Origin: Pseudomonadota bacterium
GTDB taxonomy: Bacteria; Pseudomonadota; Gammaproteobacteria; JAKAQQ01
Assembly (NCBI GenBank): GCA_021852325.1
Contig: JAJZNM010000110.1
Span: 1 to 24,682 of the forward strand
Direction: 5' to 3'
DNA: 24,682 nucleotides
Shown: positions 15,772 through 23,033 of the stretch, piece by piece
How the letters are laid out: each line of letters begins with the position of its first letter
Position numbering within the stretch: position 1 is the stretch's first letter
Position numbers and translations under genes: made by a program
Notes under the pieces: generated by a model
Seen by the model: only the letters and a program-made list of their open reading frames with translations
Database searches by the model: none
What the model was told of the DNA's origin: nothing

Positions 15772-16413
15772 ATGAACATCACCGAGATCTATCTCAAGTC
15801 ATTCACGGCCCTGATTGCACTCTTGAATCCGATCGGTGCCATCCCGATCTTCATCAATCTCACCCAGACCCAGATCGAGCGCCAACGCAATCGCACCGCG
15901 CGAAATGCCGCCCTCACGGTGCTCGCCGTGCTCTTGGTCAGCTTCTTCAGTGGGGATGCCCTGCTCGGGTTTTTCGGCATCAGCATCGCCTCGTTCCGGA
16001 TCGCGGGCGGACTCCTGATTCTCCTCATGGCACTGGCCATGCTGCAGGCGAAAACCAGTGCCGTGAAACAGACGGAAGAAGAGATCGAGGATTCCAGCGT
16101 CAAGGAAAACATCGCCGTGGTTCCCTTGGGCATTCCGCTCCTCGCGGGTCCTGGTGCCATCAGCACGGTCATCCTGTACTCGCAACAGCACTCCTCTCTG
16201 CTCTATGCGCTCGGCGAAGTCGCGGTTATCGTCCTCAGTGTCTTTATTACCTGGTGCTGTCTAAGGGGCGCGCCCTACATTGCGCGCTGGCTCGGACGCA
16301 CCGGCATCAACGTCTTCACCCGGATCATGGGTCTCATCATGGCGGCGATCGGGGTGGAGTTCATCGCCAAGGGAGTCGAGGCCCTGTTCCCGTTGCTCAT
16401 GCGGCACGGTTAG
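15772..16413 (+). CDS. marC: MarC-family integral membrane protein
   Basis: UPF0056/MarC-type inner-membrane protein of unknown transport function; the historical link to multiple antibiotic resistance is not supported for the family. The 213-residue product from the ATG at 15772 (GGGAC just upstream) begins MNITEIYLKSFTALIALLNP. It has about six membrane spans, the family signature NPIGAIPIFINLT near residues 19-31 and a matching repeat GIPLLAGPGAISTVILYSQ in the second half, consistent with an internal duplication. It is convergent with prmC and divergent from moeB, and so interrupts the prmC-moeB order. Confidence 0.92.
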   Translation: MNITEIYLKSFTALIALLNPIGAIPIFINLTQTQIERQRNRTARNAALTVLAVLLVSFFSGDALLGFFGISIASFRIAGGLLILLMALAMLQAKTSAVKQTEEEIEDSSVKENIAVVPLGIPLLAGPGAISTVILYSQQHSSLLYALGEVAVIVLSVFITWCCLRGAPYIARWLGRTGINVFTRIMGLIMAAIGVEFIAKGVEALFPLLMRHG

Positions 16414-16472
16414 GAGGCCGAGAGCCCGGGACCCCGGAACGCGAAGTCGACCCCGGGATCTCCGGAGGGGAC

Positions 16473-17363
16473 TCAGGGTCCCGGCCAGCAGGCGATCGTG
16501 CCCTGCCGCTCTCCGGCCGGATCCCGGTACCCGTCTACTGCCTGCCAGCCGGAGCTGCCCAGGAGGCTCACGAGCGCCCCGGACTGGCTAGGCGCGTGCT
16601 CGATGATCAGCCAGCCTCCTGGCCGAAGCCGGCGGGGTGCGCCTTCGATGATCCGGCACAGGGCTTCGAGCCCGGTCGGGCCCGAAACGAGGCTCGCACG
16701 CGGTTCAAAAGAGACACCGTCGCCCATGAGCGCAGGATCGCCATCGGGAAGATAGGGCGGATTTGAGACGATCCAGTCGAATACGATGCCCTGGGGTAGG
16801 GGTTCGAACCAGTCTCCGGCACGAAACTCGATCGAGGGCGTGCCGAGCGCACGGGCATTCTCACGGGCGACCGTGAGCGCTTCCGGGCTCTGTTCGGTCG
16901 CCCAGATTTCGAGTCTGGGGCGCTCGCGCGCCAGCGTGATCGCCAGCGTGCCGCACCCGGTGCCGAGATCGAGCAGTCGGCCGGCCTGATCCTGCTCCGG
17001 GATGATGCGCAATGTCGCGGAGACCAGGGCTTCGGTCTCCGGGCGCGGGACGAGCGTGTGCCGGTTGACCCGGAAATCGAGCGACCAGAACTCCCGATGC
17101 CCAGTGAGGTAGGCGAGCGGCTCGCCGCGCCCCCGCCTCAGAACGAGCGCTTCGAAGCGGACAATAGATGCGGGTTCGACATCCTCGCGGGGCTCGCGGA
17201 AGAGGCGGGCCTTGGAGCATCCGAGTGTCTCGGCCAAAAGCAGACGTGCCTCGCGTTCCGGGTTTGGAAGGTGGGGTGCCAGGTGATGGGCTGCCCACGC
17301 CAGAAGGGCTTCAACCGAGGGCCGGGGCCCTGGCCCGCTTTTGCTAAAATAGCGGTTTGGCAA
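16473..17363 (-). CDS. prmC: Peptide chain release factor N5-glutamine methyltransferase
   Basis: Methylates the Gln of the GGQ motif in RF1 and RF2 using S-adenosylmethionine. The product has an N-terminal helical domain (REARLLLAETLG) and RGRGEPLAYLTGHREFW, then VPRPETEALV, the SAM loop LLDLGTGCGTLAITLA and the catalytic NPPY (residues 201-204 of the 296-residue form). The start is uncertain: in-frame TTG at 17411, GTG at 17375 and TTG at 17363 are all possible. I list the last because it is nearest the family length and does not overlap cbs. A minus-strand TGaTAGACT at about 17411-17403 could be its promoter, inside the cbs start region. It is separated from its usual partner prfA by about 4.5 kb. 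Confidence 0.92.
   Translation of the reverse strand: MPNRYFSKSGPGPRPSVEALLAWAAHHLAPHLPNPEREARLLLAETLGCSKARLFREPREDVEPASIVRFEALVLRRGRGEPLAYLTGHREFWSLDFRVNRHTLVPRPETEALVSATLRIIPEQDQAGRLLDLGTGCGTLAITLARERPRLEIWATEQSPEALTVARENARALGTPSIEFRAGDWFEPLPQGIVFDWIVSNPPYLPDGDPALMGDGVSFEPRASLVSGPTGLEALCRIIEGAPRRLRPGGWLIIEHAPSQSGALVSLLGSSGWQAVDGYRDPAGERQGTIACWPGP
17342..17350 (+). promoter_or_regulatory. Putative extended -10 promoter of the cbs operon
   Basis: TGcTAAAAT (hexamer 17345-17350) matches an extended -10. A start point near 17357 would leave a leader of about 40 nt, with ribosome site GAGAGG just before the cbs ATG at 17397. The element lies at the very start of, or just inside, the divergent prmC reading frame, so the two genes probably share this control region. 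Confidence 0.4.
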
Positions 17364-17396
17364 GGATTCAGCCACGCTCGACCACGAGAGGCGAAA

Positions 17397-18779
17397 ATGA
17401 AAGTCTATCAAAGCCTGCTGGAGCTGATTGGCCGGACACCGGTTCTTGAGGTGGACGGATTCGAGCTCGGTGGGTCACGCCTGTTTCTCAAGCTCGAACT
17501 CATGAACCCCGGCGGGTCGATCAAGGACCGGATCGGTGTAGGCCTGATCGCCGCCGCCGAAGGGCGCGGTGAGATCCGCCCGCCCCGTCTCCTGGTCGAG
17601 GCGACCGCGGGCAATACGGGCATTGCCCTTGCGCTGGCGGCACTCCGCAAGGGCTACGCGCTGCTCCTCGTCGTCCCTGACAAGATGAGCGGCGAAAAGA
17701 TCGCCCAGTTGCGCGCGATGGGAGCCGAGATCCAGGTGACCCGCTCGGATGTCTCCCGAGGACATCCGGAGCATTACCAGGATCTGGCTGAACGGCTGGC
17801 CTGCGAACGGGGCGGCTACTACATCAACCAATTCGCCAATCCCGACAATCCCCGTGTCCACGAACGGGAAACCGGTCCTGAAATCTGGGAGCAGATGGGA
17901 GGTGAGCTGGATGCGGTCGTCGTGGGCGCCGGCACGACCGGGACCCTCACCGGAGTCGGCCGGTTTCTCAAGCAGCAAAACCCGAAGATCGAGGTGATCC
18001 TGGCCGACCCCGTGGGTTCGGTGCTCGCCGGCTACCTCAGGACCGGCGAGCTCGCAGAGAAGGGCCGCTGGCTCGTCGAAGGAATCGGAGAGGATCACAT
18101 CCCCCCGATCAGCGACCTCACGCTGGTCGATCGGGCCTACACGATTCCGGACCGCGAATCGTTTGCAACCATCCGGCAACTGCTCCGGGTCACCGGACTT
18201 CTGGCCGGCACATCGACCGGGACCCTCATTGCCGCGGCGTTGCGCTATGTCCATGACGTGTCCAGTCCCAAGCGGATCCTGACTTTTGCCTGCGATACCG
18301 GAACCCGGTATCTGTCGAAAGCCTTCAATCCGGATTGGCTGTACGAGCAGGGACTTACGCCGCGCCGGGAGTTGGGCGATCTCCGGGATTGTGTTTCGCG
18401 CCATTACGCGCAGGGAGAAGTAGCCTCCGTCTCGCCCGAAGACACCCTCGAGATCGCATGGCGGCGCATGCGACAGGGAGAATACTCCCAGCTGCCGGTC
18501 CTCGAGGGTGGCCGGCTGGTCGGCCTGCTGACGGAGGTGGATGTCATGATCGCGCTCGCCGACCCCAAACGCGGTGCCCGGAGTCCTGCCCGGGACGCCC
18601 TCCATCACGCGGCTCCTGCACTCGATTCCCGCGCGAGTCTCGAGAACCTGGTCCGGCTGCTCGAAACGGAGCCTGCCGTGGCGATCCGGCATGAAGAGGT
18701 GTTTTATGGGCTCGCGACGCGGACCGATGTGATCACCCACTTCCGGCGCGCGGCCGAAACCACGACGAGCCTCACATGA
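17397..18779 (+). CDS. cbs: Cystathionine beta-synthase with C-terminal CBS domains
   Basis: PLP enzyme condensing serine and homocysteine to cystathionine, the first step of reverse transsulfuration. The 460-residue product begins MKVYQSLLELIGRTPVLEVD. The PLP lysine is Lys43 in NPGGSIKDRIG, the substrate loop is EATAGNTGIALA, and the PLP phosphate site is VVVGAGTTGTLTGVGR. Residues from about 335 onward form two CBS domains (YSQLPVLEGGRLVGLLTEVDV is in the first), as in other bacterial and eukaryotic CBS proteins. No N-terminal haem domain is present. The far longer open frame upstream is antisense to prmC. The stop overlaps the next gene by 4 bp. A cysteine synthase with CBS domains is a less likely alternative, given the partner gene. 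Confidence 0.9.
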   Translation: MKVYQSLLELIGRTPVLEVDGFELGGSRLFLKLELMNPGGSIKDRIGVGLIAAAEGRGEIRPPRLLVEATAGNTGIALALAALRKGYALLLVVPDKMSGEKIAQLRAMGAEIQVTRSDVSRGHPEHYQDLAERLACERGGYYINQFANPDNPRVHERETGPEIWEQMGGELDAVVVGAGTTGTLTGVGRFLKQQNPKIEVILADPVGSVLAGYLRTGELAEKGRWLVEGIGEDHIPPISDLTLVDRAYTIPDRESFATIRQLLRVTGLLAGTSTGTLIAAALRYVHDVSSPKRILTFACDTGTRYLSKAFNPDWLYEQGLTPRRELGDLRDCVSRHYAQGEVASVSPEDTLEIAWRRMRQGEYSQLPVLEGGRLVGLLTEVDVMIALADPKRGARSPARDALHHAAPALDSRASLENLVRLLETEPAVAIRHEEVFYGLATRTDVITHFRRAAETTTSLT

Positions 18780-19957
18780 ACGGGCCCAAGCCACAGGGGT
18801 TTGCCACCCGGGCCTTGCATGCTGGTCAGCCAGCCGATCCTCTGACCGGTGCGGTGAATGTCCCGATCTATGCCACGTCTACCTACCGGCAGACGAGTCC
18901 GGGTGTCCATCGCGGCTATGAATATTCGCGTACCCGCAATCCGACCCGGGACGCCTTGGAACGCTGCGTGGCTGACCTCGAAGGAGGGCGCCGGGGCCTG
19001 GCCTTTGCTTCCGGACTGGCTGCCTCGGCCACCGTCTTGGAACTCGTGCCGCACGGAAGCCTCATTCTTGCCATGGATGATCTCTACGGGGGCACGCGCC
19101 GCCTGTTGAGCCAGGTGCGCACCGCGAGCGCCGGGTTCACCGTTCAATACGCCGATCTCCGGGATCCCGAGGCACTGGCCAGGGGGCTCGAGGCAGGAGC
19201 CCGGATGATCTGGGTCGAAACCCCCACCAATCCGCTTTTGCGGATCGTCGATCTCAAACGGCTGGCCGAGCGGGCACGGGGGCGGCAAGTGCTCACCGTG
19301 TGTGACAATACCTTCGCCACCCCTTGGCTCCAGCGCCCCCTCGAGCATGGGTTCGATCTCGTGGTCCATTCAACGACCAAGTACCTCAATGGGCATTCGG
19401 ATGTCGTCGGTGGGATCGCGGTGATCCATCCCGACCGGGAGGATCTCGAGGAGCGTCTCGCCTATCTCCAGAATGCAACGGGTGGCATCCCCGGACCGTT
19501 TGACTGTTTTCTCACCCTGCGCGGCATCCATACCCTGGCCCTCCGCATGGAACGCCACTGCAGCCAGGCGCTGGAACTCGCCCGGTGGCTCGAAACCCGG
19601 CCGGAAATCGAGCGGGTGGTCTACCCGGGGCTTCCTTCTCACCCGGACCACCTCCTGGCACGCCGGCAAATGCGTGCCTTCGGAGGCATGGTGACCATCG
19701 TCGTGCGCGGAGGGCTCGCAGCTGCCCGCCGGGTGCTCGAGCGGGTTTCGCTGTTCACCCTCGCGGAAAGTCTTGGAGGCGTGGAAAGCCTGATCGAGCA
19801 TCCGGGCCTCATGACGCATGCGAGTGTCCCAGATTCCGCACGCCAGATGCTTGGGATCGAGGATGGACTCATCCGTTTGTCGGTCGGGATCGAAGATCTC
19901 GATGATCTCATGGCTGATTTGCAGCATGCACTATCGAACGGGGGTGGATCCACGTGA
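18776..19957 (+). CDS. Cystathionine gamma-lyase / gamma-synthase family PLP enzyme
   Basis: Cys/Met-metabolism PLP enzyme. In this operon the likely role is splitting cystathionine into cysteine, 2-oxobutyrate and ammonia. The 393-residue product has YEYSRTRNPTRDALE (about 48-62), AFASGLAA (77-84), the PLP-binding Asp in VCDNTFATP (Asp177) and the Schiff-base Lys202 in HSTTKYLNGHSDVVGG. The C-terminal half has SLGGVESLIEHP and SVGIEDLDDLMADL. Gamma-lyase and gamma-synthase cannot be separated reliably by motif, so direction rests on its coupling to cbs (ATGA overlap). The stop overlaps the following GTG by 4 bp. Confidence 0.88.
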   Translation: MNGPKPQGFATRALHAGQPADPLTGAVNVPIYATSTYRQTSPGVHRGYEYSRTRNPTRDALERCVADLEGGRRGLAFASGLAASATVLELVPHGSLILAMDDLYGGTRRLLSQVRTASAGFTVQYADLRDPEALARGLEAGARMIWVETPTNPLLRIVDLKRLAERARGRQVLTVCDNTFATPWLQRPLEHGFDLVVHSTTKYLNGHSDVVGGIAVIHPDREDLEERLAYLQNATGGIPGPFDCFLTLRGIHTLALRMERHCSQALELARWLETRPEIERVVYPGLPSHPDHLLARRQMRAFGGMVTIVVRGGLAAARRVLERVSLFTLAESLGGVESLIEHPGLMTHASVPDSARQMLGIEDGLIRLSVGIEDLDDLMADLQHALSNGGGST

Positions 19958-20460
19958 GCGTTTCCGATTTCGACTCGACACGAGAGATGCGTTATCTCAT
20001 GGCCGGGCTCAAGGACGGGTCGGTCTCGCCAGTGACCTGTTACGAAGCCCTTTGCCGAGCCAGCCTGTTCACGGTCAATCGTGCGAGGGTGGGCGGAATG
20101 CCCGGACCCACGGACGAGAGCGGGCTGCGCAACCTGCAGGCAGTGGTCACGGATCTGCCGGCGCATGGGCGCCATGTGCTCCTGTTCTTGACGGTGGAGG
20201 AGGCCCAAGCGTACGCCAAAGGACTCACTGGCGAGCATGAAGTGGTCGGAACGCTCGGGGGACTCCTCATTGCGGGATTGCCCCAAGGGGTGGGGATCAT
20301 TGTCCAGCCGCGACCTGGGGAAGCGGGATTCCGCCTGTCTGCACCGGGACTCGAACGCCTGCGGCGCGACTTCGGAATCGCCTTGCCGCCTCCAGAGGAG
20401 GGTTCCGGACCGGATCCGGTGCCGGTTCCCGTTCCCGTGATCCCCGAATCCCTGCAGTAG
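19954..20460 (+). CDS. Conserved hypothetical protein, possible SseB-type domain
   Basis: A 168-residue soluble protein with a GTG start that overlaps the cystathionine lyase stop by 4 bp, so it is very probably co-translated with the transsulfuration pair. The layout resembles the SseB N-terminal domain: YEALCRASLFTVNR, then HVLLFLTVEEAQAYAKG, then LLIAGLPQGVGIIVQP and GFRLSAPGLERLR. The tail is Pro/Val-rich (PDPVPVPVPVIPESLQ) and likely unstructured. The SseB relation is my reading of the pattern and is only moderately secure. No catalytic motif is visible, and no function can be assigned beyond its link to cysteine synthesis. Confidence 0.7.
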   Translation: MSVSDFDSTREMRYLMAGLKDGSVSPVTCYEALCRASLFTVNRARVGGMPGPTDESGLRNLQAVVTDLPAHGRHVLLFLTVEEAQAYAKGLTGEHEVVGTLGGLLIAGLPQGVGIIVQPRPGEAGFRLSAPGLERLRRDFGIALPPPEEGSGPDPVPVPVPVIPESLQ

Positions 20461-20529
20461 CCGGGACATCCGCCGGTTCACCCAGATGGGGTGCCCAACT
20501 TGAAGCTTGACCCGGTTCACACGCGCTCA

Positions 20530-20563
20530 CCCGCCAGCCTCACCCCGCGATTCCGCTGGCGGG
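20530..20563 (+). terminator. Hairpin after the transsulfuration operon, possible terminator
   Basis: CCCGCCAGC at 20530-20538 pairs perfectly with GCTGGCGGG at 20555-20563 around a 16-base loop. It lies about 70 bp after the last gene of the plus-strand operon. No U-rich tract follows, so intrinsic termination is doubtful; it may protect the transcript end or act with Rho. Confidence 0.3.
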
Positions 20564-20633
20564 AGATTGAAGCGCCCGTGCGCAGGTGTGCTACCCGGGG
20601 ACGGTGTGATCCGGCAGGATGGTTTTGGCGGTG

Positions 20634-20663
20634 AAAAAAGAAAGGCGGGGCAAGCCCGCCTTT
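20634..20663 (-). terminator. Rho-independent terminator of the small lipoprotein gene
   Basis: AAAGGCGGG (20641-20649) and CCCGCCTTT (20655-20663) form a 9-bp GC-rich stem with a five-base loop. Read on the minus strand, the stem is followed by a run of T's (opposite the A's at 20634-20639). It lies about 50 bp past the stop of the lipoprotein gene. It may also act on plus-strand transcripts to some degree. Confidence 0.8.
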
Positions 20664-20714
20664 CCCAACGCGTCGAGACTGCGTGGCGTTGACGCGTCTA
20701 CTGTGCGCAGGACT

Positions 20715-20936
20715 TTAGGAGCTGGTTTGCGCCGCGCCGCCCTTCGTGGCCATGCTCGGAGCCTTGGCGGCCGTCGATGCCTTGGGAGCCATCATGGTGG
20801 TCGTCGTGGTCGTCGTGCTCATCGAAGTGCTGCTGCTTGAGACAGCGGGAGTGGTCGATTTCGGAGCGGGGGTCTTGCTGCACGCAGCCAAGGCCAGAAC
20901 GAGTACCCCTGCGCCGAGCAGTAAGGCTTTCTTCAT
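20715..20936 (-). CDS. Small Thr/Ser/Ala-rich lipoprotein
   Basis: A 73-residue predicted lipoprotein of unknown function. The signal sequence MKKALLLGAGVLVLALAAC ends in lipobox LAAC, giving a lipidated Cys19. The mature part is low-complexity: Pro/Lys/Ser first, seven consecutive Thr at 41-47, then alternating Ala, Lys, Ser and Met to the C-terminus. It has no predicted fold and no residues suggesting an enzyme, so a flexible envelope tether or spacer is possible, but this is speculation. The ATG at 20936 has a strong ribosome site (GGAGGA); an upstream in-frame ATG at 20987 would bury the signal peptide. It has its own terminator and an AT-rich promoter region, so it appears to be monocistronic. 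Confidence 0.8.
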   Translation of the reverse strand: MKKALLLGAGVLVLALAACSKTPAPKSTTPAVSSSSTSMSTTTTTTTMMAPKASTAAKAPSMATKGGAAQTSS

Positions 20937-20962
20937 CGAATCATTCCTCCAGTGAGGGTCTG

Positions 20963-20995
20963 AAAATAGTATATTGAAGTATATCACGATCTGGC
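20963..20995. promoter_or_regulatory. AT-rich divergent control region with tandem AGTATAT repeats
   Basis: AGTATAT occurs at 20968-20974 and 20978-20984, spaced exactly 10 bp apart. On the minus strand each copy contains TATACT, a good -10 hexamer, and the nearer one would give a leader of about 25 nt to the lipoprotein gene. The region is much AT-richer than its surroundings. On the plus strand it lies just upstream of the membrane protein gene, but no clear promoter is seen in that direction. Confidence 0.4.
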
Positions 20996-21005
20996 AGTTT
21001 TCCGT

Positions 21006-21950
21006 ATGGATACGGTTCGACTGCCGTTGCCCCTAACGAGCATGTCTATACAGTATTACGCTTCTCGGAAAACTGCAAGCACGCCGTTTCGCACCCTGCT
21101 CGGCCAGAGCGGGAGCGGGTGGGCGAAGATTGCACCCGCATTTTTTGTCGGCGCGGCGATTTACCGGGGCCTCGAGGACTCTTGGCCGGGCGGATTCTGG
21201 GCCATGTTTGGAGCCATTTACCTCACCTGCCTGTTCCACGGGTTGGTTTTCTGGCATCTCGGCCGTCGGGCGGATCCTGCCCGGGTGCCCGGGTGGCTTG
21301 CGTTTCTCAGGCGTACCGGGGTTTACTTCGTGGCGACCCTCGTCCTCGAAGCCGGGGTGCTCCTCGTCACCATCCCGGCACTGCTTTTGGGTCTGGTTGC
21401 GGCAAGCATCCTTGGCCTGATCGGGCTCCCAGGCCCCGTGGCGCTCGTGGCGGCTCTGGGCATCACCCTTGTGCCGGCGCTCATCGTAAGCATCGGGGGT
21501 GTCCTGTTCGGGTGCGTAGCCATCCTCGGGGGGAACAGCCCCTGGCAAGCGATCGTGACGAGCTTCAGGCTGGCGCGGCTCGACTGGAAACTGACCGGCG
21601 CCCTGGTCACGGTGCCCTATACGCTCCTCTTCCTCGTGGACTGGATTCCCTGGACGCTTGGAATGTATCAGGCCGTCCGCAGCCAGTGGCGCCGGATTCC
21701 TGCGTTTTCTCCGCGAGGTCTGTCCGTGGGCATCATGAACCGGTGGATGGCACATTGGTCTCAATGGTTCGACCGGGTTTCCCGTCTCGGACGGCTCCCC
21801 CCCTGGTATCGTTTCGGTCTCGGGCCGGCCTTGGAAGGTCTTGCCGTGCTCTATGCCTTGACGACCCTCTGGGTCCTCTATGCGTATTTCACCGGGACAT
21901 CAATGCCGGATGCGCCTGCGCCGGTGGTGGCGCGCCCTTTATCCGGATGA
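21006..21950 (+). CDS. Multi-pass membrane protein of unknown function
   Basis: A predicted inner-membrane protein of up to 314 residues that I cannot assign to a named family. It has a polar N-terminus, then hydrophobic stretches at about 40-85, a long one at about 105-180 with several spans (LVLEAGVLLVTIPALLLGLV, GPVALVAALGITLVPALIV), one at about 195-220 around LVTVPYTLLFLVDWIPWTLG, and a last one at about 275-297. The cytoplasmic or periplasmic loops are Arg- and Trp-rich. The start is uncertain: the ATGs at 21006 and 21042 both lack a ribosome site. The 3' end overlaps the convergent prfA gene by 12 bp. It lies between prfA and prmC, away from any metabolic partner. Confidence 0.7.
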   Translation: MDTVRLPLPLTSMSIQYYASRKTASTPFRTLLGQSGSGWAKIAPAFFVGAAIYRGLEDSWPGGFWAMFGAIYLTCLFHGLVFWHLGRRADPARVPGWLAFLRRTGVYFVATLVLEAGVLLVTIPALLLGLVAASILGLIGLPGPVALVAALGITLVPALIVSIGGVLFGCVAILGGNSPWQAIVTSFRLARLDWKLTGALVTVPYTLLFLVDWIPWTLGMYQAVRSQWRRIPAFSPRGLSVGIMNRWMAHWSQWFDRVSRLGRLPPWYRFGLGPALEGLAVLYALTTLWVLYAYFTGTSMPDAPAPVVARPLSG

Positions 21951-23033
21951 GGGCGTGGGTCCTGAGTCCTCGCGGGCCCGGGTCATGAGCGGATCGAGCA
22001 AAGGATCGAGATTCCCCTCGAGAATGGAGTCGAGCTGGTAGAGCGTGAGCCCGATCCGGTGATCGGTGACACGGTTCTGGGCGTAGTTATAGGTCCGGAT
22101 ACGTTCCGCCCGATCCCCGCTTCCGACCATTTCCCGCCTCTGGGTCTGTACGGCAACGGCAGCTCTCTCGCGCTCGGCTGCGAGCAGGCGGGCGCCGAGC
22201 AAAGACAGGGCCCGTGCCCGATTTTTGTGCTGTGAGCGTTCATCCTGGCATTCGACCACGATGCCCGTGGGCAGATGGGTGATCCGGATCGCGGATTCGG
22301 TCTTGTTGACATGCTGCCCTCCGGCACCCGAGGCACGAAAGGTATCGATCCTGAGATCCGATGGGGAATAGAGGGGCACATCGAGCGTGTCTTCGGGCTC
22401 CGGCAGAACCGCGACCGTCGCGGTCGAGGTGTGGATGCGTCCCTGCGCCTCGGTCTTCGGCACACGCTGGACCCGGTGGGTTCCGGCCTCATGGACGAGA
22501 CGCGCGTAGACGGATGCCCCCTCGATCCGGCTGATGATCTCCTTGAAACCGCCCTGTTCGCCCGGATGGTGGTTGACCACTTCCAGGGACCAGGTGGAGC
22601 GCTCCGCATAGCGGCTGTACATCCGGAAGAGTGTGCCGGCAAAGAGCGCAGCTTCATCTCCGCCCGTTCCGGCGCGGATCTCCAGGAAGACATTGGCATG
22701 GGCGAGGCGATCCGGCGGGTTGAGATGGGCATCGAGCCGCGCTTCACAGGCGCTCAGTCGGGCTGCGAGAAGATCGAGCTCCTCACGCGCCAGTCGCTGG
22801 AGTTCGGGGTCGGATGTGGTTTCGATGAGCCGCAAGGCCTCCTCGTGCTCGCGCTTGAGGAGTTCCCATGAAGCCTGCTCACTCAAGATCGGGTCGAGGC
22901 GCGCCCACTCCTGGCTCAGCTCCTGGAACCGGCTCCGGTCGGCGATCACCTCGCCCATGGCAAGCAGGCGGGTGAGTTCGGCATGCCGGTCCCGGATCTC
23001 GTCGAGGTGTCGGGGACTGATTCTCGGGTTCAT
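21939..23033 (-). CDS. prfA: Peptide chain release factor 1
   Basis: Class I release factor that reads UAA and UAG and triggers peptidyl-tRNA hydrolysis. The 364-residue product has the RF1 codon-recognition PxT motif as PKT (192-194, in HRVQRVPKTEAQGRIHTS) and the catalytic GGQ at 238-240 in RASGAGGQHVNKTESA. The N-terminal helical domain includes EIRAGTGGDEAALFAG. The GGQ glutamine is the substrate of PrmC, encoded 4.5 kb away on the same strand. Its ATG overlaps the hemA stop by 4 bp, so the two are co-translated as in many gammaproteobacteria. Confidence 0.98.
   Translation of the reverse strand: MNPRISPRHLDEIRDRHAELTRLLAMGEVIADRSRFQELSQEWARLDPILSEQASWELLKREHEEALRLIETTSDPELQRLAREELDLLAARLSACEARLDAHLNPPDRLAHANVFLEIRAGTGGDEAALFAGTLFRMYSRYAERSTWSLEVVNHHPGEQGGFKEIISRIEGASVYARLVHEAGTHRVQRVPKTEAQGRIHTSTATVAVLPEPEDTLDVPLYSPSDLRIDTFRASGAGGQHVNKTESAIRITHLPTGIVVECQDERSQHKNRARALSLLGARLLAAERERAAVAVQTQRREMVGSGDRAERIRTYNYAQNRVTDHRIGLTLYQLDSILEGNLDPLLDPLMTRAREDSGPTPSSG

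Noticed and set aside
16414..16472. Hairpin between convergent marC and prmC as a bidirectional terminator
   Set aside because: The region is rich in CCGGG/CCGG and can fold, but the best stem needs a bulge and no U-rich tract follows on either strand.
17475..18794. 439-codon minus-strand open frame opposite cbs
   Set aside because: Shadow of the cystathionine beta-synthase gene, with no motif and no ribosome site worth noting.
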